A stretch of DNA of 64,000 nt from Microbacterium sp. ABRD28 (GTDB lineage: Bacteria > Actinomycetota > Actinomycetes > Actinomycetales > Microbacteriaceae), in assembly GCF_003850245.1 (NCBI RefSeq), contig NZ_CP031015.1, forward strand, positions 1,612,001 through 1,676,000. Reading direction: 5' to 3'. Within the stretch, counting starts at the first letter, position 1. Each line of letters opens with the position of its first letter. A program made the translations under genes and the position numbers. The notes under the pieces are model-generated. The model saw only the letters and a list, made by a program, of their open reading frames with translations, was not told the DNA's origin and did not search any database. Positions 8,401 to 17,290 of the stretch are shown piece after piece.

Positions 8401-8421
8401 GCGCGCCCGGAGTGGGCGCGC
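8401..8421 (+). terminator. GC-rich hairpin after the lipoprotein gene
   Basis: GCGCGCCC (8401-8408) pairs with GGGCGCGC (8414-8421) around a GGAGT loop, 17 nt after the stop codon. There is no T-tract, so termination is plausible but not certain. Confidence 0.4.
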
Positions 8422-8436
8422 GGGCCGGCGGCGCGC

Positions 8437-8442
8437 TAGAAT
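8437..8442 (+). promoter_or_regulatory. -10 element (TAGAAT) upstream of the SNF2 helicase
   Basis: TAGAAT fits TANNNT. Transcription from about 8449 would give a leader of roughly 168 nt before the start codon at 8617; I recognise no RNA motif in that leader. Confidence 0.45.
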
Positions 8443-8616
8443 CGATGCCGGAGATCTCATCGGCGTCGCCGCAGCTCGCTGAAGCGAGTGCCCGCAGCCG
8501 CCCGGCCGAGACCTCCGACCCGCGTCGTGACGGACCGCCGCCCGCGGACCCCGTCGCTCTCACCGGCCTCGCCGGACACCCGCCGGTCCTCACCGGCACT
8601 CACGCTCAGGAGGAGC

Positions 8617-10800
8617 ATGCCGACCACGGCACCCGCCCAGGATTCGCGCTCACGTTCGGCGTCGGGCCGCAGAAGGTCATCGTCCCGCCGTGACGACGAC
8701 GCCCCCGTCATCCCGATCCTCGCCCGCAAGGTTCGCGAGGTCGAGGCCAAAGCCCAGCGCGGCAAGCTCGGCCCCACCAATCGCGTCAAGTTCCAGGTGA
8801 TCGCGTTCCTCGTCCGCGAGGAGCGGGCGCGGGTCAAAGCCGACACCGAGATCACCGACGCCACCCGCTCGGAGCTGCTGAAGCGGCTCGACGGTGTCGC
8901 GACGATCCTCGCCAAGACCGCGGCACGCGACACCTCGCTGATCCAGCTGCTCGAAGTCGACCAGGCCACCTCGCCGGTCGCCCGCCGCATGCGGCGCGAC
9001 TGGCTGCTGGAGTCCGGGGCCGAGCTGCCGCCGGACGAGCTGATCATCACCGACAGCGCCCCGGCACCCGCGCAGGTCGTGCCCGCGGCGCTCGCCGAGC
9101 GCCAGGTCGTGCCCGCCACCGTCGAAGCCCGCCAGATGGCGAACCCGTTCCTCGCCCCGGACCTATCGCGCCTGGCGCCCAAGGACAACATCCGCCGTCG
9201 CCTCGACGGCTGGGAGCTCATGGGCCCGCTGTACAAGGCCTTCGAGACCGGGGCCGGCGGCGGAGCGGCATCCATGGATCTTCCCCCCGTCCCCGAGTTC
9301 GACCGTCTCTCGCCCAAGGGCCTGGAGGTCATGCCGCACCAGTCGCGTTTCCTCGAGGCGGTGCGTCAGGGTCACCGATCCTTCCTCCTGGCCGACGAGC
9401 CGGGTCTGGGCAAGACCGCCGAGTCGGTGCTCGCCGCCTCGGTCGCCGACGCCTATCCGCTGCTGGCTGTCGTCCCGAATGTGGTGAAGATGAACTGGGC
9501 GCGCGAGGTCGCGCGCTGGACACCGCAGCGTCGCGCCACCGTCATCCACGGCGACGGCGAAGCGATGGACGCCTTCGCCGACGTGTTCATCGTCAACTAC
9601 GAGATCCTCGACCGGCACCTGTCGTGGCTGAGCTCCATCGGCCTGAAGGGCATGGTCGTCGACGAGGCCCACTTCATCAAGAACCTCACCTCGCTCCGCT
9701 CGCAGAACGTCCTCGCCCTGGCGGGTCGCATCCGTCAGCAGGTGCGCGATCCCCTCATGCTCGCCCTCACCGGAACGCCGCTGATCAACGACGTCGAGGA
9801 CTTCGACGCCATCTGGCGCTTCCTCGGCTGGACCAACGGCGAGAAGCCGGGGCCGGAGCTGATGGAGAAGCTCGACGAGTCGGGGCTCACTCCGGCCGAC
9901 AAGGCGTTCTACCCCGCTGCCCGTGAGGCGGTCATCTCGATGGGGATCGTCCGGCGTCTGAAGACGGATGTCGCGGCCGACCTGCCTGACAAGCTCATCG
10001 CCGATCTTCCCGTCGAGCTCGATGACGAGTTCGGTCGATCGATCCGCCAGGCAGAGCGCGAGCTCGGCGAACGTCTCGCCGCGCGCTACCGCCGGATCAT
10101 CGAGGCCCGCGGCACCGCTCGCCAGGGGCAGGCGACCCTGCACCTGCCCGGAGAGCTCGACGACGACATCGTGCGCCTGGTCGCGCAGAACGAGCTCGAC
10201 GAATCCAAGGCGCAGGGGACAGGGTCCGAGAACGTCTTCACCATGGTGCGTCGCATCGGTCAGGCGAAGGCCCATCTCGCGGCCGATTACGCGGTGCAGC
10301 TGCAGCGCTCGGTGGGCAAGGTGGTGTTCTTCGCCAAGCACATCGACGTCATGGATGCCGCCGAGGCGCATTTCCGCGCGTCGGGTCTGCGGTCGGTGTC
10401 GCTTCGCGGAGATCAGACCTCCGCCGCACGCCAGGAGGCCATCGACGCCTTCAACAACGACCCCGAGGTCGGCGTCGCGGTGTGTTCGCTGACGGCTGCG
10501 GGCGTCGGTGTCAACATGCAGGCGGCCTCCAACGTCGTGCTGGCAGAGCTGTCGTGGACGGCCGCGGAGCAGACGCAGGCCATCGATCGTGTGCACCGCA
10601 TCGGCCAGGCCGAGCCGGTCACGGCGTGGCGCATCATCGCCGCGCACACGATCGACACCAAGATCGCCGAATTGATCGACTCCAAGCAGGGGCTGGCTCA
10701 GCGCGCTCTCGACGGCATCGCCGTCGACCCCGAGTCCAGCGACTCGGTGCAGCTGTCGGCGCTCATGCATCTCACGCGGCGGGCGCTGGGCGAGGTCTGA
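8617..10800 (+). CDS. SNF2-family DEAD/DEAH-box helicase
   Basis: A 727-residue Swi2/Snf2-type ATPase, predicted to translocate on double-stranded DNA or remodel nucleoprotein. Motif I is LADEPGLGKTAES (about 258-270), motif II VVDEAHFIKN (about 348-357), motif III LTGTPL (about 384), and motif VI AIDRVHRIGQAEPV (about 655-668). The N-terminal ~210 residues are a helical, basic domain that I do not recognise, beginning with a Ser/Arg-rich stretch. The ATG at 8617 follows AGGAGGAGC; the frame is open upstream but without a ribosome site. No methylase, nuclease or other defence gene is adjacent. Confidence 0.88.
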   Translation: MPTTAPAQDSRSRSASGRRRSSSRRDDDAPVIPILARKVREVEAKAQRGKLGPTNRVKFQVIAFLVREERARVKADTEITDATRSELLKRLDGVATILAKTAARDTSLIQLLEVDQATSPVARRMRRDWLLESGAELPPDELIITDSAPAPAQVVPAALAERQVVPATVEARQMANPFLAPDLSRLAPKDNIRRRLDGWELMGPLYKAFETGAGGGAASMDLPPVPEFDRLSPKGLEVMPHQSRFLEAVRQGHRSFLLADEPGLGKTAESVLAASVADAYPLLAVVPNVVKMNWAREVARWTPQRRATVIHGDGEAMDAFADVFIVNYEILDRHLSWLSSIGLKGMVVDEAHFIKNLTSLRSQNVLALAGRIRQQVRDPLMLALTGTPLINDVEDFDAIWRFLGWTNGEKPGPELMEKLDESGLTPADKAFYPAAREAVISMGIVRRLKTDVAADLPDKLIADLPVELDDEFGRSIRQAERELGERLAARYRRIIEARGTARQGQATLHLPGELDDDIVRLVAQNELDESKAQGTGSENVFTMVRRIGQAKAHLAADYAVQLQRSVGKVVFFAKHIDVMDAAEAHFRASGLRSVSLRGDQTSAARQEAIDAFNNDPEVGVAVCSLTAAGVGVNMQAASNVVLAELSWTAAEQTQAIDRVHRIGQAEPVTAWRIIAAHTIDTKIAELIDSKQGLAQRALDGIAVDPESSDSVQLSALMHLTRRALGEV

Positions 10801-10806
10801 ACAGCA

Positions 10807-10834
10807 CCGGGCGCACCGGGTTGGTGCGCCCCGG
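10807..10834 (+). terminator. Hairpin after the SNF2 gene
   Basis: GGGCGCACC (10809-10817) pairs perfectly with GGTGCGCCC (10823-10831) around a 5-nt loop, and flanking bases extend the stem with one bulge. It lies just after the stop and before the pfkA promoter. No T-run is visible. Confidence 0.5.
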
Positions 10835-10845
10835 GCATCCGGCAG

Positions 10846-10890
10846 TACTCTCGGGGTGAGGCAGCGTCGCCGATAGCCCCACCCCGAGAG
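10846..10890 (+). promoter_or_regulatory. pfkA promoter region with an 11-bp inverted repeat
   Basis: TACTCT (10846-10851) is a TANNNT -10 candidate. CTCTCGGGGTG (10848-10858) and CACCCCGAGAG (10880-10890) are perfect inverted arms 21 nt apart, spanning the -10, the predicted start site and most of the leader. The right arm ends 14 nt before the ATG, next to the AAGGAC ribosome site. An operator is likely; an RNA hairpin hiding the ribosome site is the alternative. Confidence 0.5.
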
Positions 10891-10904
10891 CACCAAGGAC
10901 ACAC

Positions 10905-11933
10905 ATGAAGATCGGCATCCTGACCAGCGGCGGCGACTGCCCCGGCCTGAACGCCGTCATCCGCGGCGTCGTGCTGAAGGGCACGACCACCTACAACCTC
11001 GAGTTCGTCGGCATCCGCGACGGCTGGCGCGGTGTGGTGGACGCGGACTTCTTCCCCCTCACCCGCCACGAGGTGAAGGGTCTGTCCAAGGTCGGGGGAA
11101 CGATCCTCGGCACCAGCCGCACGAATCCCTACGAGGGGTCGCGCGGCGGAGCGGAGAACATCGCCAAGACGCTCTACGGTCATCGCATCGACGGGATCAT
11201 CGCGATCGGCGGCGAGGGGACCCTCGCCGCCGCCGACCGCCTGTCGAAGGACGGCATCAACGTCATCGGCGTCCCGAAGACCATCGACAACGACCTGCGG
11301 GCCACCGATTATTCGTTCGGCTTCGACACCGCCGTCAACATCGCCTCGGAGGCGATGGACCGCCTCCGCACCACGGGCGACTCGCATCAGCGCTGCATGG
11401 TCGCCGAGGTCATGGGGCGCCACGTGGGCTGGATCGCGCTGCACGCCGGCATCGCCGCAGGCGCGCACGCGATCCTCATCCCCGAGGTACCGCTGACGAT
11501 CGACGACATCTGCGAGCTGGTGACCAAGGCGCACGATCGTGGTCGCGCCCCGCTGGTGGTCGTCTCGGAGGGCTTCAAGCTCAAGGGCATGGACGAGGCG
11601 TTCAGCGACAAGGGTCTCGACGCGTTCAACCGCCCGCGCCTGGGCGGCATCAGCGAGGTGCTCGCCCCCGAGATCGAGCGCATCACCGGGATCGAGACCC
11701 GCGCCACGGTGCTCGGCCACATCCAGCGGGGCGGATCTCCCTCGGGATTCGACCGGGTGCTCGCCACCCGGCTGGGGCTTCACACCGCCGACGCGGTGAT
11801 GGACGCGGAGTGGGGCAAGATGGTGGCGCTCCGCGGCACCGACATCGTGCGCGTGCCCTTCGCCGAGGCCCTGGGCGAGCTCAACACCGTGCCGCGCTAC
11901 CGCTACGACGAAGCCGCCGCGCTCTTCGGCTGA
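10905..11933 (+). CDS. pfkA: 6-phosphofructokinase
   Basis: Phosphorylates fructose 6-phosphate in glycolysis. The 342-residue protein has the nucleotide-binding GILTSGGDCPGLNAVIRG, the active-site TIDNDL with its catalytic Asp, and GRHVGWIALHAG. The donor-determining positions read GGEGT (about 102-106, Gly as in ATP enzymes) and PKTIDND (Lys as in PPi enzymes). This Gly/Lys pair is known from the mixed PfkA clade of actinomycete ATP-using enzymes, so ATP is the predicted donor. The gene is monocistronic and convergent with the oligopeptidase gene. Confidence 0.93.
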   Translation: MKIGILTSGGDCPGLNAVIRGVVLKGTTTYNLEFVGIRDGWRGVVDADFFPLTRHEVKGLSKVGGTILGTSRTNPYEGSRGGAENIAKTLYGHRIDGIIAIGGEGTLAAADRLSKDGINVIGVPKTIDNDLRATDYSFGFDTAVNIASEAMDRLRTTGDSHQRCMVAEVMGRHVGWIALHAGIAAGAHAILIPEVPLTIDDICELVTKAHDRGRAPLVVVSEGFKLKGMDEAFSDKGLDAFNRPRLGGISEVLAPEIERITGIETRATVLGHIQRGGSPSGFDRVLATRLGLHTADAVMDAEWGKMVALRGTDIVRVPFAEALGELNTVPRYRYDEAAALFG

Positions 11934-11974
11934 GCCGCGCCGCGCGCGCCGCGCCGGCATGTCCCAGCGATGCG

Positions 11975-14089
11975 TCAGTCCGCGACGCCCAGCACGTCCA
12001 GCAGCCACGCCAGCTCGAAAGCCCGCTCCCGCCACGCGTTGTACCGACCCGACACGCCCCCGTGACCGGCGACCATCTCGCACTTCAGCAGCGCGTCGGC
12101 GCCGACCTCCCTCAGCCGCGCGACCCACTTCGCCGGCTCGACGTAGAGCACGCGGGTGTCATTGAGCGAGGTCACCGCGAGCACGCGGGGATACCGCACC
12201 CCCTCACGAACATTCTCGTAGGGCGTGTACGACTTCATGTAGGCATAGACGTCGGCGTCGTGGAGCGGGTCACCCCACTCGTCCCACTCGATGACGGTCA
12301 GGGGCAGCGACGGGTCGAGGATCGTCGTCAGCGCATCGACGAAGGGCACGTCGGCGAGGATTCCCGCGAAGCTTTCGGGTGCGAGATTGGCCACCGCGCC
12401 CATGAGCAGTCCGCCGGCGCTTCCGCCCTCAGCGACCATCCGGTCGGGGGTGGTGTATCCGCCGCCGATGAGGTGCTGCGCGGCGGCGACGAAGTCGGTG
12501 AAGGTGTTGCGCTTGGCCAGGAGCTTGCCGTCCTCGTACCACTGCCGACCCATCTCTCCGCCCCCGCGCACGTGGGCGACGGCGAAGACCACCCCGCGAT
12601 CGAGCTCCGACAGGCGCGGCACCGAGAACCCCGGCTCGATGGAGTGCTCGTACGAGCCGTAGCCGTAGAGGTGCACGGGGCGTGGCGCTGCACCGGGCTC
12701 GCCGAATGACCGCTTCCACACCAGCGACACCGGCACCTGCGTGCCGTCGTCGGCGCGGGCCCAGACGCGCGCCTGTCCGTACTCAGCGGGATCGTAGCCG
12801 CCGAGCACCGGCTGCCGCTTGCGCAGCAGCAGGTCGCCGGTGGCGATCTCGTAGTCGAACACGGTGCCGGGGGTGACGAAAGAGCCGTACGACAGCCGAA
12901 GCATCGGCGGAGCCCACTCGGGGTTCCCGCCGGTGCCCACCGAGTACAACGGCTCGTCGAATTCGATCTCCGACACCGTCGATGCGGCGTAATCGAGCAT
13001 CCCGAGTCGTGCCAGGCCTTCGCGGCGGTAGCCGATCACCCCCCAGTCGCGGAAGGTCGAAAGACCGAGCAGACGGATGCCGGGGCGATGGGGGATGACG
13101 CTGTGGCGGGCGCCCTGCGGGTCGGCCGCCGACACGCGGACGAGTTCGAAGTCGAGCGCGCCGTCGTTGTGGAGGATGTACAGCACGTCCTCCCCGTCGA
13201 CGACGGCGTGCGAGACGTCGTACTCCACGCCCTCGCGGCGCGGCCAGATCACCCGCGGCTCGGACGTCAGGTCGGTCGCGTCGACGAGCCATTCCTCGGA
13301 GGTGATGGACGAGCCCAGGCTGATGACGAGGTAGCGCTCGCTGCGCGTGAATCCAGCGCCCACCCAGTACCGCTCGTCGGGCTCGTGGAAGAGCTTGGCG
13401 TCATCGGAGACGGGCGTGCCGATCTCGTGGAGCCAGACGGTGTCGGGGCGCCAGGCGTCGTCGACCGTGGTGTAGACGATGAACCGGCCGTCGGGCGAGA
13501 AGCTCGCCCCGGCGAAGGTATCGGGGATCTCGTCGGGGAGCTGACGGCCGGTCGCGAGGTCTCGGACACGGATCGTGTACCGCTCATCGCCGGTGACATC
13601 GACACCGAACAGCATGCGCGAGCCGTCTGTCGAGACGTCGAAGCTGCCCAGGGAGAAGAATTCCCGACCCTCGGCCTCGACGTTGCTGTCGAGCAGGATC
13701 TCCTCGCCGGCGACCTCGGCATCCGGCGAGAGCACGGGCGGGGTCCAGTCGTCCGAAGACGCGAGGGGAGCGCGGCACTGGATGCCGTACTGCTTGCCTG
13801 CGACGGTTCGGCCGTAGTACCACCAGTCGCCGTGACGGCTGGGGACGGAGAGGTCGGTTTCCAGGGTGCGGGACCTGATCTCCTCGAACACCCGCTCCCG
13901 CAGGCCCGCCAGGTGAGCGGTGCGTGCGGCGGTGTAGGCGTTCTCGGCCTCCAGATGTGCGATGACGGCCGGATCCTCCTTCGCCCGGAGCCACTCGTAG
14001 GGGTCTTCGACATCGTCGCCATGGTGACTGCGCACGATCGGCGTGCGGGCGGCGACGGGCGGTGTGGGTGATGCGGCGGCGGTGGTCAC
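11975..14089 (-). CDS. ptrB: S9 family peptidase, oligopeptidase B (protease II) type
   Basis: Predicted cytoplasmic serine peptidase that cuts oligopeptides after basic residues. The 704-residue protein has an N-terminal seven-bladed propeller region (from EDPYEWLRAKEDP) and a C-terminal alpha/beta hydrolase domain. The nucleophile is Ser557 in AEGGSAGGLLMG, Asp644 is in SLNDTRV and His676 in AGHGGVSGRYN. The specific choice of oligopeptidase B over prolyl oligopeptidase rests on overall resemblance. The GTG at 14089 is 6 nt from a TAGCGT -10 element, so the message should be leaderless. No signal peptide. Confidence 0.9.
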   Translation of the reverse strand: MTTAAASPTPPVAARTPIVRSHHGDDVEDPYEWLRAKEDPAVIAHLEAENAYTAARTAHLAGLRERVFEEIRSRTLETDLSVPSRHGDWWYYGRTVAGKQYGIQCRAPLASSDDWTPPVLSPDAEVAGEEILLDSNVEAEGREFFSLGSFDVSTDGSRMLFGVDVTGDERYTIRVRDLATGRQLPDEIPDTFAGASFSPDGRFIVYTTVDDAWRPDTVWLHEIGTPVSDDAKLFHEPDERYWVGAGFTRSERYLVISLGSSITSEEWLVDATDLTSEPRVIWPRREGVEYDVSHAVVDGEDVLYILHNDGALDFELVRVSAADPQGARHSVIPHRPGIRLLGLSTFRDWGVIGYRREGLARLGMLDYAASTVSEIEFDEPLYSVGTGGNPEWAPPMLRLSYGSFVTPGTVFDYEIATGDLLLRKRQPVLGGYDPAEYGQARVWARADDGTQVPVSLVWKRSFGEPGAAPRPVHLYGYGSYEHSIEPGFSVPRLSELDRGVVFAVAHVRGGGEMGRQWYEDGKLLAKRNTFTDFVAAAQHLIGGGYTTPDRMVAEGGSAGGLLMGAVANLAPESFAGILADVPFVDALTTILDPSLPLTVIEWDEWGDPLHDADVYAYMKSYTPYENVREGVRYPRVLAVTSLNDTRVLYVEPAKWVARLREVGADALLKCEMVAGHGGVSGRYNAWRERAFELAWLLDVLGVAD

Positions 14090-14095
14090 TTTCCC

Positions 14096-14101
14096 ACGCT
14101 A
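14096..14101 (-). promoter_or_regulatory. Leaderless -10 element of the S9 peptidase gene
   Basis: On the minus strand TAGCGT ends exactly 6 nt before the GTG start; no ribosome site fits between. Confidence 0.55.
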
Positions 14102-14130
14102 GTCGACTCCTCCGGCCGTGATCGGGTTCG

Positions 14131-15756
14131 CTAGGAGGTCGCGTCGCGTGCCGTGACGCGTGTGCGCCGGGGCGGAGGGACGTCGTCCGGGATGCCGCGC
14201 GAGAGGAGCAGCGATGCCAGCGCGAGCAGGATGAGACCGAACAGGGCGGTGCGCAGCGACGCGAGCTGGGATTGGACGTACACCGTCTGCAGTTCGGTCG
14301 CTTCCTGGTCGCTGAGGCCTGCGTCGGTCGCGATCTGCGGCACGCTGTCGGCCGGGACGATCTGCACTCCGCCCGCCGTGCGTTCGGCGACGACCGTCTG
14401 CGTTTCGGCCGGCAGCGTGCTCTGTGCGACGCCGCTCGCGAAGGAGGTGGCGAGGGTGCTGATCAGGATCGATCCGATGAGGGCGGTGCCGAGGGATGAG
14501 CCCAGGTTCTGGAAGACGCCCTGCAGGCCCCCGACTTCGCTCGTCTCCTTCTCGGTGACCGACGACATGTTCACATTGCCCAGCTGCGAGGCCAGGAGTC
14601 CGAGGCCGGCGCCCGCGCAGAACATCCCCAGCCCGAATGCGGGGCTGGACAGCTCGGGGTCGACGGCGGAGAGCAGCACGAGGCAGCTCGCCGCGAGGGT
14701 CCATTGACCGACGCGCACGATGCGCTTGGGCGACCAGCGCGTGGACAGGCGGGTGCCGAAGATCGAGAACAGGATCAGCGAGACCGAGAGGGGGAAGATG
14801 CGGATGCCGGTCTCGAGGGCGTCGAAGCCGAGCGTCATCTGGAGGTAGACCGGGACCATGAAGAACAGTCCCGCCGTGATCGCGTACTGACCGCCGAGCA
14901 CGCCCAAGCCGCTGCGCAGCCGGCGGATGGAGAGCAGCTCTGCGTGCAGCAACGGGTCGCGTCCTCGGGCGACCAAGCGGCGCTGCCGCGCGAAGAAGAG
15001 GGTCAGGAGCACGCCTCCGGCGACGATCAGCCACGCCGTGAGCGAGATGCCCAGCGGTGCGATCGCCACGCCGCCGATCTCGGGGGAGTGCAGCGGGATG
15101 ATCCATCCCCAGACCTTGCTCTGCAGCATCCCGTACACGACCGCGACGAGGCCGGACGCCGACAGCAGCACGCTCAGGGCATCGATTCCGACGCGCTGGC
15201 GCGCAGCCTTCTCACCGATACGCCCGGCGAAGAGCACGACCACCGCCATGATGACGACCTCGCCCGCGAACACATAGCGCCAGCTCAGATAGGTGGTCAT
15301 GAATCCGCCGATGAGCGGGCCCGCGGCGACGGCGGCACCGGAGACGGCGCCGATGGTGGCGAAGGCCGTCACCCGATCGCTTCCGTCGTAGTTGTCGGCG
15401 ATCAGGGCGGCGATGGCGGGGATGACGAGTACCGCACCGAGACCTTCGATGACGGACCATCCGAGGAAGAGCGTCAGCATGTTCGGGCTCAGGGCTGTCA
15501 GCAGCGACCCCGCGGCGTACACGATCGATCCGATGACGAGCGCGCGGCGCCGGCCCCAGATGTCGCCGAGCTTCGCGCCGAGCAGCATCGTGGCGGCCAT
15601 CGTCAGCGTGTAGAACGTGATCGCGGACTGCATCGCGGTCACGCTGCTGTCGAGGTCGGCCACCACGGTGGAGATCGAGACGTTCATGACGGTGCTGTCG
15701 AGCACCATCACGAACTGTGCCGCGCCCAGGATCAGCACGACGGACCACTTCTTCAT
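14131..15756 (-). CDS. MFS transporter, DHA2 family (14 TMS)
   Basis: Predicted multidrug exporter, 541 residues from MKKWSVVLILGAAQFVMVLD. It shows the DSTVMNVSISTVVADL motif of DHA2 carriers, GAKLGDIWGRRRALV in loop 2-3, and a large extracytoplasmic segment near the C-terminus (TLPAETQTVVAERTAGG). It ends in a basic tail. The ATG at 15756 is chosen because AGGTGG lies just upstream on the minus strand; a GTG 19 codons further upstream (15813) is the alternative. It is divergent from the phosphate transporter gene. Confidence 0.85.
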   Translation of the reverse strand: MKKWSVVLILGAAQFVMVLDSTVMNVSISTVVADLDSSVTAMQSAITFYTLTMAATMLLGAKLGDIWGRRRALVIGSIVYAAGSLLTALSPNMLTLFLGWSVIEGLGAVLVIPAIAALIADNYDGSDRVTAFATIGAVSGAAVAAGPLIGGFMTTYLSWRYVFAGEVVIMAVVVLFAGRIGEKAARQRVGIDALSVLLSASGLVAVVYGMLQSKVWGWIIPLHSPEIGGVAIAPLGISLTAWLIVAGGVLLTLFFARQRRLVARGRDPLLHAELLSIRRLRSGLGVLGGQYAITAGLFFMVPVYLQMTLGFDALETGIRIFPLSVSLILFSIFGTRLSTRWSPKRIVRVGQWTLAASCLVLLSAVDPELSSPAFGLGMFCAGAGLGLLASQLGNVNMSSVTEKETSEVGGLQGVFQNLGSSLGTALIGSILISTLATSFASGVAQSTLPAETQTVVAERTAGGVQIVPADSVPQIATDAGLSDQEATELQTVYVQSQLASLRTALFGLILLALASLLLSRGIPDDVPPPRRTRVTARDATS

Positions 15757-15820
15757 CCGGCCACCTGCCTTCGCCCCGAAGCCGATCCGGGCCTCTGCGG
15801 CAACATCCAACACCTTTGTC

Positions 15821-15852
15821 GCGTCCTCCGCATCACCCGATGCGGAGGACGC
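15821..15852. promoter_or_regulatory. Perfect 14-bp hairpin upstream of the MFS gene
   Basis: GCGTCCTCCGCATC (15821-15834) and GATGCGGAGGACGC (15839-15852) flank a 4-nt ACCC loop. It lies 65 nt upstream of the MFS start and 175 nt upstream of the pit start. No T-tract follows on either strand. It could be an operator, or a leader hairpin controlling the exporter. Confidence 0.45.
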
Positions 15853-16027
15853 CGGGTGCGCCGGACATCATCCGGTCGCGTCGGCTCGCTGAGTTGACCG
15901 AGCGTGGGGCCGGTGCGAGGATTCTGTCTGGCCGGTTGCCGGTTCCTTAACTCCCGGTGAACTCTTCGTTCGCACACGCCGATCCCGTCGGCACCCTCCC
16001 TTCTTTCACACTCTCGGAAAGCGAACG

Positions 16028-17290
16028 GTGGAGACCGCAACCCTGATCATCGTGCTCGTCATCGTGCTGGCACTGTTCTTCGACTTCACGAACGGGTTCC
16101 ACGACACGGCCAACGCCATGGCGACGCCGATCGCGACCGGCGCGCTCAAGCCCAAGGTCGCCGTCCTGCTCGCGGCCGTCCTGAACCTCGTCGGGGCCTT
16201 CCTGTCCACGGAAGTGGCCAAGACGATTTCGGGAGGGATGATCCGGGAAGACGAGCTGTCGGCGGCGATCTTCCCCGCCATCATCTTCGCGGGCCTCATC
16301 GGCGCCATCTCGTGGAACATGCTCACGTGGCTCCTCGGATTGCCCTCGAGCTCCTCGCACGCCCTGTTCGGGGGGCTGATCGGGGCCACGATCGTGGGTG
16401 CCGGCTTCGCGGCGATCGACCTCGGCGTCGTGATGTCCAAGGTCATCCTGCCGGCGCTGATCGCGCCGGTCACCGCAGGGCTGATCGCGTTCGCGACCAC
16501 CAAGATCGCCTATGCCGTCACGCGGCGACACGACGGCAGGCCCGATGGACGTGACGGGTTCCGGTGGGGACAGATCTTCACGTCGTCTCTGGTCGCGCTG
16601 GCACACGGCACGAACGACGCGCAGAAGACGATGGGCGTCATCACCCTCGCCCTCATCACCGTGGGATGGCAGTCCAGCTCGAATCCCGACCCGCAGCTCT
16701 GGGTGATCGTCGCGTGCGCCGTCACGATCGCGCTGGGGACCTACATGGGCGGGTGGCGCATCATCCGCACACTCGGCAAGGGACTCACCGACGTCAAGCC
16801 CGCGCAGGGGTTCGCCGCCGAGTCGTCCACGGCCTCGACGATCCTCGCGTCCAGCGCCCTCGGATTCGCCCTGTCCACGACGCAGGTCGCGTCGGGTTCG
16901 GTGATCGGCTCGGGTCTGGGCCGTCGGGGCTCGATCGTGCGCTGGCGCACCGTCGGCCGGATCATGGTCGGCTGGCTCCTCACTCTTCCCGCCGCCGGTG
17001 CCGTGGGCGCCGTCGCGGCGTCTGTGGTCGTGCTGCTGGGGACGTGGGGGATTCTGATCGATGCGGTCGCCGCCGGCGTGGTGGTGCTGGCGATCTATCT
17101 GCGTTCGCGTCGCAACGCGGTCACTGCGGCGAATGCGATGAGCGAGGTCGCCGACTCGGGTGCGGCGATCGCCGTTGCGCGCATCCCGCCCCCCACTCGT
17201 CGGCAGCGGGCCCTCCGCCGCCAACAGGAGGAGCGTGCGTCGGCGGATGCCGAGCGCGAGCGTACCGGGACGAAGGGAGAGCGGTCGTGA
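16028..17290 (+). CDS. pit: Inorganic phosphate transporter, PiT family
   Basis: Low-affinity phosphate (metal-phosphate) symporter in the cytoplasmic membrane. The 420-residue protein has the two PiT signatures: FDFTNGFHDTANAMATPIATG near the N-terminus and ALAHGTNDAQKTMGVI in the second half, with about ten hydrophobic helices. A hydrophilic basic tail (after ARIPPPTRRQRALRRQ) closes it. The GTG start follows CGGAAAGCGAAC, a weak ribosome site. Its stop overlaps the next gene by GTGA. Confidence 0.92.
   Translation: METATLIIVLVIVLALFFDFTNGFHDTANAMATPIATGALKPKVAVLLAAVLNLVGAFLSTEVAKTISGGMIREDELSAAIFPAIIFAGLIGAISWNMLTWLLGLPSSSSHALFGGLIGATIVGAGFAAIDLGVVMSKVILPALIAPVTAGLIAFATTKIAYAVTRRHDGRPDGRDGFRWGQIFTSSLVALAHGTNDAQKTMGVITLALITVGWQSSSNPDPQLWVIVACAVTIALGTYMGGWRIIRTLGKGLTDVKPAQGFAAESSTASTILASSALGFALSTTQVASGSVIGSGLGRRGSIVRWRTVGRIMVGWLLTLPAAGAVGAVAASVVVLLGTWGILIDAVAAGVVVLAIYLRSRRNAVTAANAMSEVADSGAAIAVARIPPPTRRQRALRRQQEERASADAERERTGTKGERS

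Noticed and set aside
8437-8616. A small coding sequence before the SNF2 gene
   Set aside because: The short frames there lack ribosome sites, and the SNF2 frame extended upstream has no domain; it is more likely a leader.
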